Below are positions 8,664-18,155 of a stretch of 64,000 bases of DNA, piece by piece. Position 1 is the first letter of the stretch. Each line of letters opens with the position of its first letter. A program made the position numbers and the translations under genes. Below the pieces are notes generated by a model, which was given only the letters and a program-made list of their open reading frames with translations, was not told where the DNA came from and did not search any database. The DNA lies in NCBI GenBank assembly GCA_017553635.1, contig JAFZKN010000007.1:62001-126000 (forward strand), in the 5' to 3' direction. Source of the DNA: Treponema sp. (GTDB taxonomy: Bacteria; Spirochaetota; Spirochaetia; Treponematales; Treponemataceae).

Positions 8664-10154
8664 TTATTCAGTCTTAGAAGATTCTTTTTTCTCTTCTTCA
8701 GCACCTGCTTCTTCCTGAAGTTCCTTTAATGTTTTTGTCGAACTTACAAGCGAAGCAAAATTTTCTTTGTTGATGATGCTGATTGCTTCATTCAACTGAA
8801 CATCATAATCAAGATCATACAGAGGAGCTTTTTTAGTTCTGTTTGTCTCAACTCTTATAAGCCTCCTCAAAAGACGAAGATCAAGATTATATTCTTTCTG
8901 AAGCACAGATGCATATTCTGCAATTTCTTTTTCTGTCATTCCAGGATGAGCTTCTACATATTTTGGAATAACTTCATCCTCTGTCATTTTAATGAATGAC
9001 TTAGTCTGATCATCTGTATATTCTGTAAATTTTATTTCTCTATCTGGCGGAATTCCAATTTTATTGATATTGCAGTCACTTGGTGAATAGTATTTAGCAA
9101 CTGTAAGTTTAACTCCGTCATTAGTTCCATCAATCTCTCTTAAAGGTAATACCTGCTGAACAGATCCTTTTCCATAAGTTCTTTCACCAACAAGATATCC
9201 TATGTGATAATCTTTTAAAGCGCCTGCAAGAATTTCTGAAGCACTTGCAGAACCTCTGTTAATAAGAACAATAATCGGTACATCCTTTTTTACAATCGTA
9301 GTTTTTTTAGAAGCAGAGAAAGATTTGTTTTCACTCTGAATTCGGCTCTTTGTAGAAACTATTACTCCAGAGTCAATAAATTTATCTGCAACATTAACTG
9401 CACTGTCTAAAAGTCCACCAGGATTGTTTCTCAAGTCGATGATAAGACCTTTATAACCTTCTTCAGAATCAAAGCTCTTAATTGCCTTTTCTACTGCAGG
9501 CGCAGTCTCCGGTGTAAACTGAATTAGCTTAACATAACCGATGTTACCAATTTTTGTAAATTCAACAGTAGGAACCTGAATTAAATCTCTTATCAAAGTT
9601 CTTTTAAACGTAGCTGTTTTACCGCGAAGAATGGTAACCTCAACAGGAGTTCCCTTTTCACCACGAAGCCTTGAAAGAACTTCTTCCATACTCATTTCCG
9701 GTGTCGGATCCCCGTCAATTTCTATAATTTTATCTCCAGACTGAATTCCTGCTTTATATCCAGGAGTATTTTCTATTGGAGAAACTACGTCAACATATGC
9801 AGGCTTGTCGGGAGTTGACTTATTCATCTTGGAAATGGAAAGTCCTACACCATAAAAATTACCACTTGTTGTATCAGAAAGTCCCCTCATATCCTGAACA
9901 TCAAGATAAACAGTATACGGGTCACCAAGGGATTCCATCATTCCCTTTAAAGCACCCTCATACAGTGTTTTTGGATCTACTTCATCAACATAATACTGCT
10001 GAAGATAGTTATAAATCGTGTAAAAATTCTTTAAATAAAGTGCATCCCTGCTTGACTTATCAGACTGTGCACATCCTGAAGAAACAAATAAACCAAATGT
10101 AATTAAAACAGTAAAAACACGTGTTTTAATAGACTTTAAATAGCTGAAATTCAT
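8664..10154 (-). CDS. ctpA: S41-family C-terminal processing peptidase (lipoprotein)
   Basis: A 496-residue carboxyl-terminal protease anchored in the periplasm. From the chosen start, a signal peptide ends in the lipobox LFVSSGC (Cys28). A helical region precedes the PDZ domain (~95-180; VSPIENTPGYKAGIQSGDKI). The S41 catalytic core has DLRNNPGG, the Ser nucleophile in RGSASASE (~301-307) and the Lys in GERTYGKGSVQ (~329). The frame extends 23 codons further upstream, but a strong promoter (TTGAAA-17-TAAAAT) occupies that DNA, so ATG at 10154 is preferred. It heads the ctpA-rsmE-wecG-like-AAA+ operon. Confidence 0.92.
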   Translation of the reverse strand: MNFSYLKSIKTRVFTVLITFGLFVSSGCAQSDKSSRDALYLKNFYTIYNYLQQYYVDEVDPKTLYEGALKGMMESLGDPYTVYLDVQDMRGLSDTTSGNFYGVGLSISKMNKSTPDKPAYVDVVSPIENTPGYKAGIQSGDKIIEIDGDPTPEMSMEEVLSRLRGEKGTPVEVTILRGKTATFKRTLIRDLIQVPTVEFTKIGNIGYVKLIQFTPETAPAVEKAIKSFDSEEGYKGLIIDLRNNPGGLLDSAVNVADKFIDSGVIVSTKSRIQSENKSFSASKKTTIVKKDVPIIVLINRGSASASEILAGALKDYHIGYLVGERTYGKGSVQQVLPLREIDGTNDGVKLTVAKYYSPSDCNINKIGIPPDREIKFTEYTDDQTKSFIKMTEDEVIPKYVEAHPGMTEKEIAEYASVLQKEYNLDLRLLRRLIRVETNRTKKAPLYDLDYDVQLNEAISIINKENFASLVSSTKTLKELQEEAGAEEEKKESSKTE

Positions 10155-10161
10155 GATGAAT

Positions 10162-10190
10162 ATTTTATTCCATTCCAAGTGCTTTTTCAA
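10162..10190 (-). promoter_or_regulatory. ctpA promoter, predicting a leaderless mRNA
   Basis: Reading the minus strand: TTGAAA (10190-10185), a 17-bp spacer and TAAAAT (10167-10162). Seven bases follow before the ATG at 10154, so the expected initiation point is at the start codon. It is divergent from, and only 16 bp away from, the promoter of the MinD-like gene. Confidence 0.6.
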
Positions 10191-10206
10191 TAGATTTATA
10201 TGCGTA

Positions 10207-10235
10207 TTGAGTGCGCCCCTCATTTATGTTATAAT
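10207..10235 (+). promoter_or_regulatory. Promoter of MinD-like gene, predicting a leaderless mRNA
   Basis: TTGAGT (10207-10212), a 17-bp spacer and a perfect TATAAT (10230-10235). The ATG at 10242 lies six bases beyond the -10 box, with only a weak GAAG upstream, so translation probably starts on a leaderless message. Confidence 0.65.
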
Positions 10236-10241
10236 AGAAGA

Positions 10242-11390
10242 ATGCAGATTATTCCGGTGGCAAGTGGTAAAGGCGGCGTAGGAAAAAGCCTTTTATCAGC
10301 AAATTTAGCAATCGCCCTCGGCCAGAGCGGCAAGAAAGTAGTATTAGCAGACTTAGACCTTGGAGCTTCAAACCTTCATCTCGTGCTTGGCCAGCAGGCT
10401 CCAAAACAGGGCCTTGGTACGTGGCTTACAGGTCACGGAGAATTTAACGACATCATAATCAAGTCTGATTATGAAAACGTATACTTTATCGCAGGCGATT
10501 CAGAAATACCGGGCCTTTCAACCCTCAAAGCACCTCAGAAAAATAAACTTATAAAAGCTTTTAAAAATATTGATGCAGATTACCTTATCATTGACCTTGG
10601 AGCTGGAACTCATCAGATTATTCTTGATCTTTTCCTCCTTTCACCACAGGGAATCGTCGTTACAGCTCCTACAGTAACCGCAACATTAAACGGTTATCTT
10701 TTTTTGAAAAACTCGGTATTCAGATTAATGCATTCATCATTTAAATCATCGAGTCCAGCTGCAAAGATGCTTACAAAACTCAGACAGGATCCGACTGCAT
10801 TACAGAGACTTTATATTCCCCGTCTAGTTGATACAATCAGAATGGCAGACCCTGAAAGCGCAGATAAATTCGAAAGACATCTTAAAATTTTTACTCCGCG
10901 TCTTATCATGAATATGATTGAAGATCCGAAAGATGCAGAACGCGCACAGAGAATAAGGACTTCGTGTAACCAGTATCTTGGACTTAACATTGAACATCTG
11001 GGAATAATGTACAGAGATTCTCTCGAAGATAAAGCTCTTGCAAGCCGTCTTCCAATTGTAGTTTATAAACCTAACTGCATTCTTTCTCAAGCAATCTACA
11101 GAATAGCAGAGAAAATTCTTGCATCAGAAACTTTGAACTTTGGTGACGATTTTACACCGACACTCGATACGAGTTCATATTCATTTGAGCAGGCAAATGA
11201 AGAAGCAGAAGAAGATTTTGAACTTAAAATGGCAGGCCTTCAGGACTTACTCGGAAGTGGAGCACTTACTACAGGCGAATTAATCGAAACAGTTAAGACT
11301 ATGCAGTATGAACTTAACCAGGTAAGAAAAGAAAATACTCTTTTAAAATCAAAACTTGTTAAAGCTGCAAGCCAGGGATTTAAAATATGA
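10242..11390 (+). CDS. MinD/ParA-family ATPase (FlhG-like)
   Basis: A 382-residue deviant-Walker ATPase: VASGKGGVGKSLLSANLA near the N-terminus, ADLDLGASNLHLVLG, and YLIIDLGAGTHQIILDLFL. It lacks the MinD C-terminal amphipathic helix. Instead it has a ~90-residue C-terminal extension ending in a coiled coil (IETVKTMQYELNQVRKENTLLKSKL). FlhG/MinD-type proteins position flagella or division machinery; here the role is inferred only from the fold. The frame could start at 10200, but the promoter at 10207-10235 excludes that. Its stop overlaps the lgt start (ATGA). Confidence 0.8.
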   Translation: MQIIPVASGKGGVGKSLLSANLAIALGQSGKKVVLADLDLGASNLHLVLGQQAPKQGLGTWLTGHGEFNDIIIKSDYENVYFIAGDSEIPGLSTLKAPQKNKLIKAFKNIDADYLIIDLGAGTHQIILDLFLLSPQGIVVTAPTVTATLNGYLFLKNSVFRLMHSSFKSSSPAAKMLTKLRQDPTALQRLYIPRLVDTIRMADPESADKFERHLKIFTPRLIMNMIEDPKDAERAQRIRTSCNQYLGLNIEHLGIMYRDSLEDKALASRLPIVVYKPNCILSQAIYRIAEKILASETLNFGDDFTPTLDTSSYSFEQANEEAEEDFELKMAGLQDLLGSGALTTGELIETVKTMQYELNQVRKENTLLKSKLVKAASQGFKI

Positions 11391-12364
11391 ATTTTTTATA
11401 CATTAATTACCCTTCATGGATTAAACCGGAAATCATTCCGGCAGTTCCAGCCCTTCATTTTTTACGATGGTACGGACTTATGTATGTATTTGCTTTTGCA
11501 TTTGCATACATGATTTTAAACCTTCAGCGTAAAGAAGGACTGCTTGATGTAAACGGAAAAAAAGTTTCTGAAGACGAGGTTTTAAGTTTTATCTCAACAG
11601 GTTTTCTCTTTTTGATAATAGGTGCAAGAATTTTTGCATGTCTGATTTATACACCAAGCGGAAAATACTGGAGAGCACCGTGGCTTATTTTCTGGCCGTT
11701 TGATGACCAGATGAACTTTACAGGATTTGCCGGAATGTCTTATCACGGCGGATTTGTCGGCGGTCTTCTTGGAATGATTTTCTGGTGCAAAAAAAATAAA
11801 AAGCCGCTTTACAAGTGGATGGATGTAATGGTTGCTGCAATTCCATGCGGATATACATTTGGACGACTTGGAAACTTTTTAAACGGCGAACTATATGGAA
11901 GACTTACTACAATGCCATGGGGAATGATTTTCCCGGATGCAAAAATGTACAGTGCTTCAATTCCATGGGTACAGGATTTTGCAGCATCAATCGGAATGCA
12001 AATTCCAGCAAGCGGGCTTGTAAATCTTCCACGGCATCCAAGCCAGTTGTATGAAGCTTTCTTCGAAGGAATATTTCTTTTTGTAATATTATTCCTCTTG
12101 AGAAAAAAGAAACCGTTCGATGGATTTATCAGCGGACTCTACAGTATCGGTTATGGACTTGTCCGTTTTATAATTGAATACTTTAGAATGCCTGATGAAG
12201 ACATGGGATTTAAATTGGGAAATACAAGCGGAGCTCCACTGGATAGAGATGTTTCACTTTTAAATATTTCTACCGGACAGATTTTGTGTTTCCTTATGAT
12301 TGCATTCGGAATCGGACTTATGATTTTCTGTTATATGAAAAATAAAAATACTAAAAAGGAATAG
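11387..12364 (+). CDS. lgt: Prolipoprotein diacylglyceryl transferase
   Basis: A 325-residue inner-membrane enzyme that adds diacylglycerol from phosphatidylglycerol to the lipobox cysteine of prolipoproteins. It has several membrane helices, SYHGGFVGGLLG, and the Lgt signature GRLGNFLNGELYGR with the essential Arg/Asn, then RHPSQLYEAFFEGIFLF and GLVRFIIEYFRMPD. It overlaps the MinD-like gene by four bases. The window encodes many lipoproteins that would be its substrates. Confidence 0.95.
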   Translation: MNFLYINYPSWIKPEIIPAVPALHFLRWYGLMYVFAFAFAYMILNLQRKEGLLDVNGKKVSEDEVLSFISTGFLFLIIGARIFACLIYTPSGKYWRAPWLIFWPFDDQMNFTGFAGMSYHGGFVGGLLGMIFWCKKNKKPLYKWMDVMVAAIPCGYTFGRLGNFLNGELYGRLTTMPWGMIFPDAKMYSASIPWVQDFAASIGMQIPASGLVNLPRHPSQLYEAFFEGIFLFVILFLLRKKKPFDGFISGLYSIGYGLVRFIIEYFRMPDEDMGFKLGNTSGAPLDRDVSLLNISTGQILCFLMIAFGIGLMIFCYMKNKNTKKE

Positions 12365-12368
12365 AATT

Positions 12369-13601
12369 ATGAATTTATTTGAAGATTTAAAATGGCGCGG
12401 ACTTATTAAAGATATTGCCGGCGAAGAAAGTGATCTGCAGAAAGTACTTGACGGAAAACCTTTTGCCTTTTACTGGGGAACAGACCCGACAGCTAATTCT
12501 CTTCACCTTGGACACTACTCTTCTTTGTGTATGGCAAAACGCCTTGCTAATGCAGGCCACCATCCGATTCTTCTGTGCGGCGGTGCAACAGGAAGAATCG
12601 GCGACCCACGCCCGACAGCAGAACGCGAAATAATCAGTGAAGAAAAAGTAAACAACAACATCAACGGAATCAGAAAACAGATTGAACGTCTTGTTCCGAC
12701 AGCAGAGCTTGTAGACAACTATGACTGGATGAAAGATTACACTTTCTTAAACTTCCTTCGCGACATCGGTAAGTACATCAATGTTAATTACATGCTCGAC
12801 AAAGACATCATCCGCCGCCGTCTTGAAACAGGCATTACATTTGCAGAATTTTCTTACATGCTTTTACAGGGTTATGACTTCCTTCACCTCTATCAGGAAA
12901 AAAACTGCCTCATGCAGGTAGCAGGAAGCGACCAGTGGGGAAACATTACAACTGGTGTAGACTTGATAAGAAAGGTTCTTGATAAGACAGCTTACGCATT
13001 TACAATGCCTCTCATTCTTGACCCGACAGGAAAGAAATTCGGTAAATCAGAAGGAAATGCACTCTGGCTTGATAAAACACTTACTTCTCCTTATGCAGTT
13101 TACCAGTACCTGATCAACTCTGATGACTCTAAAGTTCTTGAATACCTTAAAGTATTTACATTCCTCTCTAAAGAAGAAATTGAAAACATTTACGCCCAGC
13201 AGCAGGCAGCTCCTGAGACAAGAATTGCACAGAAAACTCTTGCATGGGAAGTTGTTAAAGACATTCACGGAAAGGAAGAAGCAGACAATGCAGTCATGGT
13301 TTCTGAAAAGCTTTTTAAAGGTGACTTTAAAGGTCTTTCTGTAAACGACATCATCACAGGCCTTAAAGGAGTTCCAAACTTTGAATACAAGGAAGAGCTT
13401 CCTTTAATCGACGTTCTTGTTAATAACGGAATGGCAAGCTCAAAACGTGAAGCACGCGAGTTTATTAAAGGCAACGCTGTTTCGATTAACGGTGAAGTTG
13501 TAACAGACGAAACAAAAGTAATTACACGCGACATGGCGCTCGAAGGAAAAATCATAATCTTCCGCCGCGGAAAGAAAAAATACTTTATCGCAAACGTTTA
13601 A
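12369..13601 (+). CDS. tyrS: Tyrosyl-tRNA synthetase
   Basis: A 410-residue class I aminoacyl-tRNA synthetase. The HIGH-like motif is HLGH in NSLHLGHYSSL, the tyrosine pocket is GSDQWGNITTG, and the KMSKS equivalent is KFGKSEGNALWLD. A C-terminal S4 RNA-binding domain (~340-405, SSKREAREFIKGNAVSINGE) completes the bacterial TyrRS layout. A GGAA ribosome site precedes the ATG, four bases after lgt. A terminator follows immediately. Confidence 0.96.
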   Translation: MNLFEDLKWRGLIKDIAGEESDLQKVLDGKPFAFYWGTDPTANSLHLGHYSSLCMAKRLANAGHHPILLCGGATGRIGDPRPTAEREIISEEKVNNNINGIRKQIERLVPTAELVDNYDWMKDYTFLNFLRDIGKYINVNYMLDKDIIRRRLETGITFAEFSYMLLQGYDFLHLYQEKNCLMQVAGSDQWGNITTGVDLIRKVLDKTAYAFTMPLILDPTGKKFGKSEGNALWLDKTLTSPYAVYQYLINSDDSKVLEYLKVFTFLSKEEIENIYAQQQAAPETRIAQKTLAWEVVKDIHGKEEADNAVMVSEKLFKGDFKGLSVNDIITGLKGVPNFEYKEELPLIDVLVNNGMASSKREAREFIKGNAVSINGEVVTDETKVITRDMALEGKIIIFRRGKKKYFIANV

Positions 13602-13622
13602 AAGTAACTGCGTATAAAAAAG

Positions 13623-13650
13623 GCCGCAATATCCCTGCGGCTTTTTTTTT
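13623..13650 (+). terminator. Intrinsic terminator after tyrS
   Basis: GCCGCA (13623-13628) pairs with TGCGGC (13636-13641) across a 7-base loop, followed by nine or more T. An A-run on the left side could let it also serve the convergent ABC transporter operon. Confidence 0.85.
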
Positions 13651-13675
13651 ATTTTAAACTGAACTGTACGGAACT

Positions 13676-14857
13676 TTACGCGCTTAGTGCATCCACAGGA
13701 TCCAGCTTTGAAGCACGTAAAGCAGGATTTAATCCGAAAAATATTCCGACAAAAACGGAAAATGCAAAGGAAATGATGCATGAGTTTGTACTTATAACAA
13801 AACTCATTCCACGGATATATTCGACTGCAATACTTATTCCTATTCCAAGAATAACTCCGATAAGGCCACCGATGATTGTAATGCTTGCAGATTCAATTAA
13901 AAACTGCTGGCATATATCACGTGGATTTGCACCGAGCGCTTTTCTTATTCCTATTTCCTGACGGCGTTCTGTTACAGTTACAATCATGATGTTCATGATT
14001 CCGATTCCGCCGACTAAAAGAGAAATCGCAGCAACAGCGGCAAGAAGAACGCTCATTGTATTTGTAATCGAACTCATCTGCTCAAGCATTGTCTGCATTG
14101 AGTTTACGTTTACAGATTCTGTTCCTGTAAGCTGCTTACAGTATTCTGCAACGGTAGTAACAAGCTCTGTAGACTTTGCAGGAGATACTGCCTGAACTAA
14201 AACAGTGTCTGCCGCAGGATTTGGTTTAATTTTCTTTTTATAAAAACCGCGCGGAATGAATGCAGTGCTTGTTTCCATTCCGACAGTCTGTTCTTTAAGA
14301 ACTCCGCATACTTTAAACCCGAAGGTTACTTTATCTGCAACAAGCATGATTTTCTGCCCTGTTGCATCTCCTGCCGGAAAAAGATTTTCTGCAAGGTCAT
14401 GTGTTAAAATTATTTTCTGCATGCCCTGTTCATCGTCGGTAACAGAAAAATATGAACCTGATTCAAGCTCCATATTATACATTTCAAGATAACCGTATTC
14501 GACTGCGGCACATGATGTACTTGCAGAAACTGTTCCATATGTAAGCGTTGTACTTAAATTATTTTTATACCAGATTTTTTGTATGTCGCGAACATTATCA
14601 AAAAGATTCTGCCTGAACGATTCGTCAAAAATAATTTTTACAGAGTCACGCCTTCTTCTCATATAACCGCTTGAAACACTTACGATATCAAGACCGCTTG
14701 TTCCAAAAGTATCCTGCACCTGCTTAGTTGAACTGTTACCCATGCTTGTAATTATGATTACAGCTGCAACACCGATTATTACACCCAGCAGTGAAAGAAA
14801 GGTACGCGTTTTATTTCTTCTGAAATTTTGAAGTGCATTGATAAAATCTTCTAACAT
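13676..14857 (-). CDS. MacB-type ABC transporter permease
   Basis: A 393-residue permease with the MacB/FtsX plan: one N-terminal membrane helix (TFLSLLGVIIGVAAVIIITSMG), a large periplasmic domain (~45-260), and three C-terminal helices (~270-385) with GGIGIMNIMIVTVTERRQEIGIRKALGA. Such mechanotransmission permeases move substrates from the periplasm through a TolC-type channel or extract lipoproteins. The three upstream genes encode the matching ATPase, adaptor and outer-membrane channel. It overlaps the ATPase gene by 7 bp. Confidence 0.9.
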   Translation of the reverse strand: MLEDFINALQNFRRNKTRTFLSLLGVIIGVAAVIIITSMGNSSTKQVQDTFGTSGLDIVSVSSGYMRRRRDSVKIIFDESFRQNLFDNVRDIQKIWYKNNLSTTLTYGTVSASTSCAAVEYGYLEMYNMELESGSYFSVTDDEQGMQKIILTHDLAENLFPAGDATGQKIMLVADKVTFGFKVCGVLKEQTVGMETSTAFIPRGFYKKKIKPNPAADTVLVQAVSPAKSTELVTTVAEYCKQLTGTESVNVNSMQTMLEQMSSITNTMSVLLAAVAAISLLVGGIGIMNIMIVTVTERRQEIGIRKALGANPRDICQQFLIESASITIIGGLIGVILGIGISIAVEYIRGMSFVISTNSCIISFAFSVFVGIFFGLNPALRASKLDPVDALSA

Positions 14858-15555
14858 AAAAGCCCGTCCAGAATTTTAATGCAGCGTTCCGTAGACTTTC
14901 CGATTCCAGGATCGTGCGTAACGATAATGATTGTTGTTCCCGTTTTATTTATCTCACGGAACAAATCCATAACCTGAATTCCTGTTTTTGTATCAAGAGC
15001 ACCGGTCGGTTCATCAGCAAGAATTATTTTTGGTTCTGCGATGATTGCGCGCGCGATTGCAACTCTCTGCTTCTGTCCTCCAGAAAGTTCAGAAGGTCTG
15101 TGTGTTTCGCGGTTTTCAAGTCCCACTTTTTTTAAAGCAGCGCGCGCAAGCTCATAACGGTCTTCGCGTGGTATTCTTTTGTATTTTAAAGGAAGCATTA
15201 CGTTTTCGATTACAGTCATCGAAGGAATAAGATGATACTGCTGAAAAACAAAGCCGATTGTTTTATTTCTTAAAACCGCAAGCTCAGTTTCGTTCATAAG
15301 ATGAGTTTCGCGGCCGTCAATCTTTACAACTCCGCTTGTAGGCCGGTCAAGGCATCCTATCATGTTCATGCAGGTTGATTTACCGGAACCTGACGGACCC
15401 ATTATCGATATAAACTCGCCCTGGCATACTTTAAAGCTTACGCCTCTTAACGCCTGAACTTCTGCGTCGCCCATTGAGTAAATCTTTTTTACATCTGTAA
15501 GCTCTACGACTGTCTGAGAAGCCGTAGAAGCTGCATCACTCTTAGCTTTTCTCAT
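14851..15555 (-). CDS. MacB/LolD-type ABC transporter ATPase
   Basis: A 234-residue nucleotide-binding subunit. Walker A is GPSGSGKST, the Q-loop is in [14 protein letters not shown], the signature is [14 protein letters not shown], Walker B is [13 protein letters not shown], and the switch His is in IIIVTHD. The spacing and sequence fit the LolD/MacB subfamily. In classic MacB the ATPase and permease are fused; here they are separate, overlapping genes. Confidence 0.92.
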   Translation of the reverse strand: MRKAKSDAASTASQTVVELTDVKKIYSMGDAEVQALRGVSFKVCQGEFISIMGPSGSGKSTCMNMIGCLDRPTSGVVKIDGRETHLMNETELAVLRNKTIGFVFQQYHLIPSMTVIENVMLPLKYKRIPREDRYELARAALKKVGLENRETHRPSELSGGQKQRVAIARAIIAEPKIILADEPTGALDTKTGIQVMDLFREINKTGTTIIIVTHDPGIGKSTERCIKILDGLLC

Positions 15556-15557
15556 AT

Positions 15558-16580
15558 TTACATTCTTGGAGGTCTTGCGCCCATTCCGCCTGGAGGAGCC
15601 ATCATACCGCCCCTATTTTTTGAAGAACCCGAAAGCTTTGGCTTTGACTGCTGTAAAAGAACATCACCTTCCTTTACATCGCCTTCTACAATTTTTACCA
15701 TCGAGTTTCCATAAGGAACGACTTTAACATCAATCTTTTTGCCGGATTTATTTGTCACGACATAAGGCTTTTTATTTTCGTAGCCGATTGCATAGCGTTC
15801 AACAAGAAGATAATCTTCCGGTTCTGCAACCTTGATTTTTCCGGTGAACGAATAATTAGGAAGAATCTCCGGCGGAAAATCTTCTATTTTGATTTTAACC
15901 TTTACTACTGTCGCACCACGGCTTGTAATTTCACCGATTGCAGGCCAGCCGATTACAGTTCCATAAACTGCCTTATCTTTATATGCGCTGAATGAAAATT
16001 CTACCTGCTGCCCTACCTTTAACTGACTTACATCTGTTTCTGCAACTTCTACCTGTGCAAGAAGATAGTCGACGTTTACTAAAGTTCCGACTGCATCCTT
16101 TGCCTCAAGCGAATCGCCGACAGCAACATCTAAGGCCGCGATTACTCCGTCAAAGGTTGCAGAAACCTTTCTGTCAGAAACCTTCTGTAAAAGAGAAAGG
16201 CGCTCTGTCTGCATGAGTTTTATTTCCCTTGCACTTCCTGTAATTCTTGTGGCCGCCATGTTGTAGTCATGCTTTTCAAGATTGTAAACCTGTGTTGTGT
16301 CATCAAGCTGAATTATAACATCGCCCTTTTTAACTCTGTCACCTTCTTTAACATAAACTCCAAGAACAGTTCCATCGCTTAATGCCTGGAGTGTCTGTTC
16401 CTGGGCTGCTTCTACAGTTCCAGATATTTCAATGACGTTTTCATAGCTTTCTTTTCTTACTGTATAAAAAACAGGCTTTGTATTTACCTTTGTTATGAGT
16501 GCACGTGTAATAAAAAGCAGAAGCACAACTCCGGCAAGAGCACCTGCAGAAATAAGAATCAGTTTTATTTTTTTAGTCAT
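15558..16580 (-). CDS. Periplasmic adaptor (MacA/HlyD-type) of ABC efflux system
   Basis: About 340 residues from the ATG at 16580, which has AGGAGA at the right distance (the frame itself opens further upstream). An N-terminal membrane anchor (KIKLILISAGALAGVVLLLFITRAL) precedes the membrane-fusion-protein core: a lipoyl/barrel-sandwich half (VIEISGTVEAAQEQTLQALSDGTVLGVYVKEGDRVKKGDVI), an unusually short alpha-hairpin (~40 residues), then DGVIAALDVAVGDSLEAKDAV and beta-barrel domains. The C-terminal tail is Gly/Pro/Met-rich (GGMMAPPGGMGARPPRM). It starts one base after the TolC-like gene stop. Confidence 0.88.
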   Translation of the reverse strand: MTKKIKLILISAGALAGVVLLLFITRALITKVNTKPVFYTVRKESYENVIEISGTVEAAQEQTLQALSDGTVLGVYVKEGDRVKKGDVIIQLDDTTQVYNLEKHDYNMAATRITGSAREIKLMQTERLSLLQKVSDRKVSATFDGVIAALDVAVGDSLEAKDAVGTLVNVDYLLAQVEVAETDVSQLKVGQQVEFSFSAYKDKAVYGTVIGWPAIGEITSRGATVVKVKIKIEDFPPEILPNYSFTGKIKVAEPEDYLLVERYAIGYENKKPYVVTNKSGKKIDVKVVPYGNSMVKIVEGDVKEGDVLLQQSKPKLSGSSKNRGGMMAPPGGMGARPPRM

Positions 16581-16581
16581 T

Positions 16582-18075
16582 CTATTTCTCCTGATTAAGC
16601 TGAACAGCTTTAGTGTCGGGCAATGTAATGTCAATGTCGACAAAATTACTCTGAACGCTGTTATTATATAAAATCATATCAATTGTATTGATGATAATCT
16701 TTACCTGATAAAGAAGCCTGTTGTTTTTTGCAGAAAGATATTCACTCTGAGTTACGATTCCCATGTTGTAATATTTTTCAAGATCTTCTTCGTTCTTTTT
16801 ATAAAGTAAAAAGTTTTCTCCGACAGTCTCTTTTTCCCAGAGAATGTTATCAAGCTGCTGGTCAAAATCGATTATCGAAGTTTCGTAATTTTCATTTGCA
16901 GTATCTATATCAATAAGCTCCTGCTTATCGGTAAGGCTGTAAGTTTCTTCTTTAATCGCACGCGTCCTGAATGAATTTAAATTTACTGTTGCACCAAGTG
17001 TAAACGCCGGAGCAAACTGTTCTGTACCGGTAGGAAAGCTTATTCCACAGTTAACTCCAAGACCGTTCCATGTTGTAGAAATTCCTGCATCAACTGTATC
17101 CGATTTTGTCGCAGAGTTTTCAAAAGTATAGCCTGCGTTTAATCCAAGCGAAAAGTTTTTATCTGCTTTTCTTACGCGTGCATTATAATCATGATTCCAT
17201 TTTGCGCTTTCTATTTCTTTATATTTTTCTTTATCAAAAGAAGTAAATTTTAAACCTTCAAGCTGCGGAATGTCATCCGGAATGAATTTTAAAAAATCCC
17301 TTTCGTTTTCCATCGAAATGTCAATTCCGCATTTTTTATAGAACACAACAAAATCGTGTCTTATTTTATGAACCGCAGTTTCTATTGTATGACGGCCAGA
17401 TAAAACTTTCATTTCTGCAAGTCTGTAAGTTGATGAAGAAGAAGTATATCCCTGCGCCTTTATTTTTTCAAAGCTCAAAGTGTCTGTATAAACATCCTGA
17501 AGGTTTGTATAAACAGAATTGATCGAGCTTAAAAGACTTTTCATTTCCTGATAGAAATTCTTTTCTGCACTTAAAGCAGAATTATAAATCCTTCTTTTTG
17601 CTTCAAGAACTTCCCTTTCTTTTTTTAGTATTTCGATTCTTGACTGCTCTGCAGCAGGAGAAATGATGTCAAATGAAACTCCGATTTTTCCATCCTTTAA
17701 ATCACTTGTTTCGCTTGAGCCGTCATATTTATAATCTGCAGAAGCATTTACGCTTAAGTTTTTTGCAGAAGGAACAGAAACCTTTGCAGAAGGCTTTACA
17801 GAAAAATCTCCCGAGCCTGAACCTGTATAAAAAGTCATTGTCCCGGTTGAAAGAGTTATATCAAAGCCTTCATTTATTTTTGTATTTTCGAAAGCAAGTT
17901 TAGATTTCTGTGCTTCTATCGTAAGCTTCTGGAGTTCAAAATCGTGTTCCAGATAACCGCACAATAATTCGTTAAAACCGTATTTCATGCTTTCCTGCAA
18001 AACTTCCTGGGCGTTTGCACTGTTCAGCATAAAGAAAGCAAAAATAGAGGCAAGTATTTTTTGGACATGTTTCAT
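16582..18075 (-). CDS. TolC-like outer membrane efflux protein
   Basis: About 497 residues from the ATG at 18075. The signal peptide is MKHVQKILASIFAFFMLNSANAQ. Long helical stretches (for example EQSRIEILKKEREVLEAKRRIYNSALSAEKNFYQEM and ENYETSIIDFDQQLDNILWEKETVGENFLLYKK) flank beta-rich segments, as in outer-membrane factors, and the tail ...SEYLSAKNNRLLYQVKIIINTIDMILY is typical. It is the first gene of the four-gene efflux operon. Upstream codons allow starts at 18090 or 18123, but the signal peptide supports 18075. Confidence 0.82.
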   Translation of the reverse strand: MKHVQKILASIFAFFMLNSANAQEVLQESMKYGFNELLCGYLEHDFELQKLTIEAQKSKLAFENTKINEGFDITLSTGTMTFYTGSGSGDFSVKPSAKVSVPSAKNLSVNASADYKYDGSSETSDLKDGKIGVSFDIISPAAEQSRIEILKKEREVLEAKRRIYNSALSAEKNFYQEMKSLLSSINSVYTNLQDVYTDTLSFEKIKAQGYTSSSSTYRLAEMKVLSGRHTIETAVHKIRHDFVVFYKKCGIDISMENERDFLKFIPDDIPQLEGLKFTSFDKEKYKEIESAKWNHDYNARVRKADKNFSLGLNAGYTFENSATKSDTVDAGISTTWNGLGVNCGISFPTGTEQFAPAFTLGATVNLNSFRTRAIKEETYSLTDKQELIDIDTANENYETSIIDFDQQLDNILWEKETVGENFLLYKKNEEDLEKYYNMGIVTQSEYLSAKNNRLLYQVKIIINTIDMILYNNSVQSNFVDIDITLPDTKAVQLNQEK

Positions 18076-18155
18076 CGTTTTTCCGTTCATATTAAAAATA
18101 CCACGAAAAAGCCCAAATGTCACAGTTTTTCTTATAAGAATTCTCTTAAAAATGA

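Noticed and set aside
10155..10223. N-terminal extension of CtpA from 10223
   Set aside because: The extension crosses a strong promoter and would hide the signal peptide.
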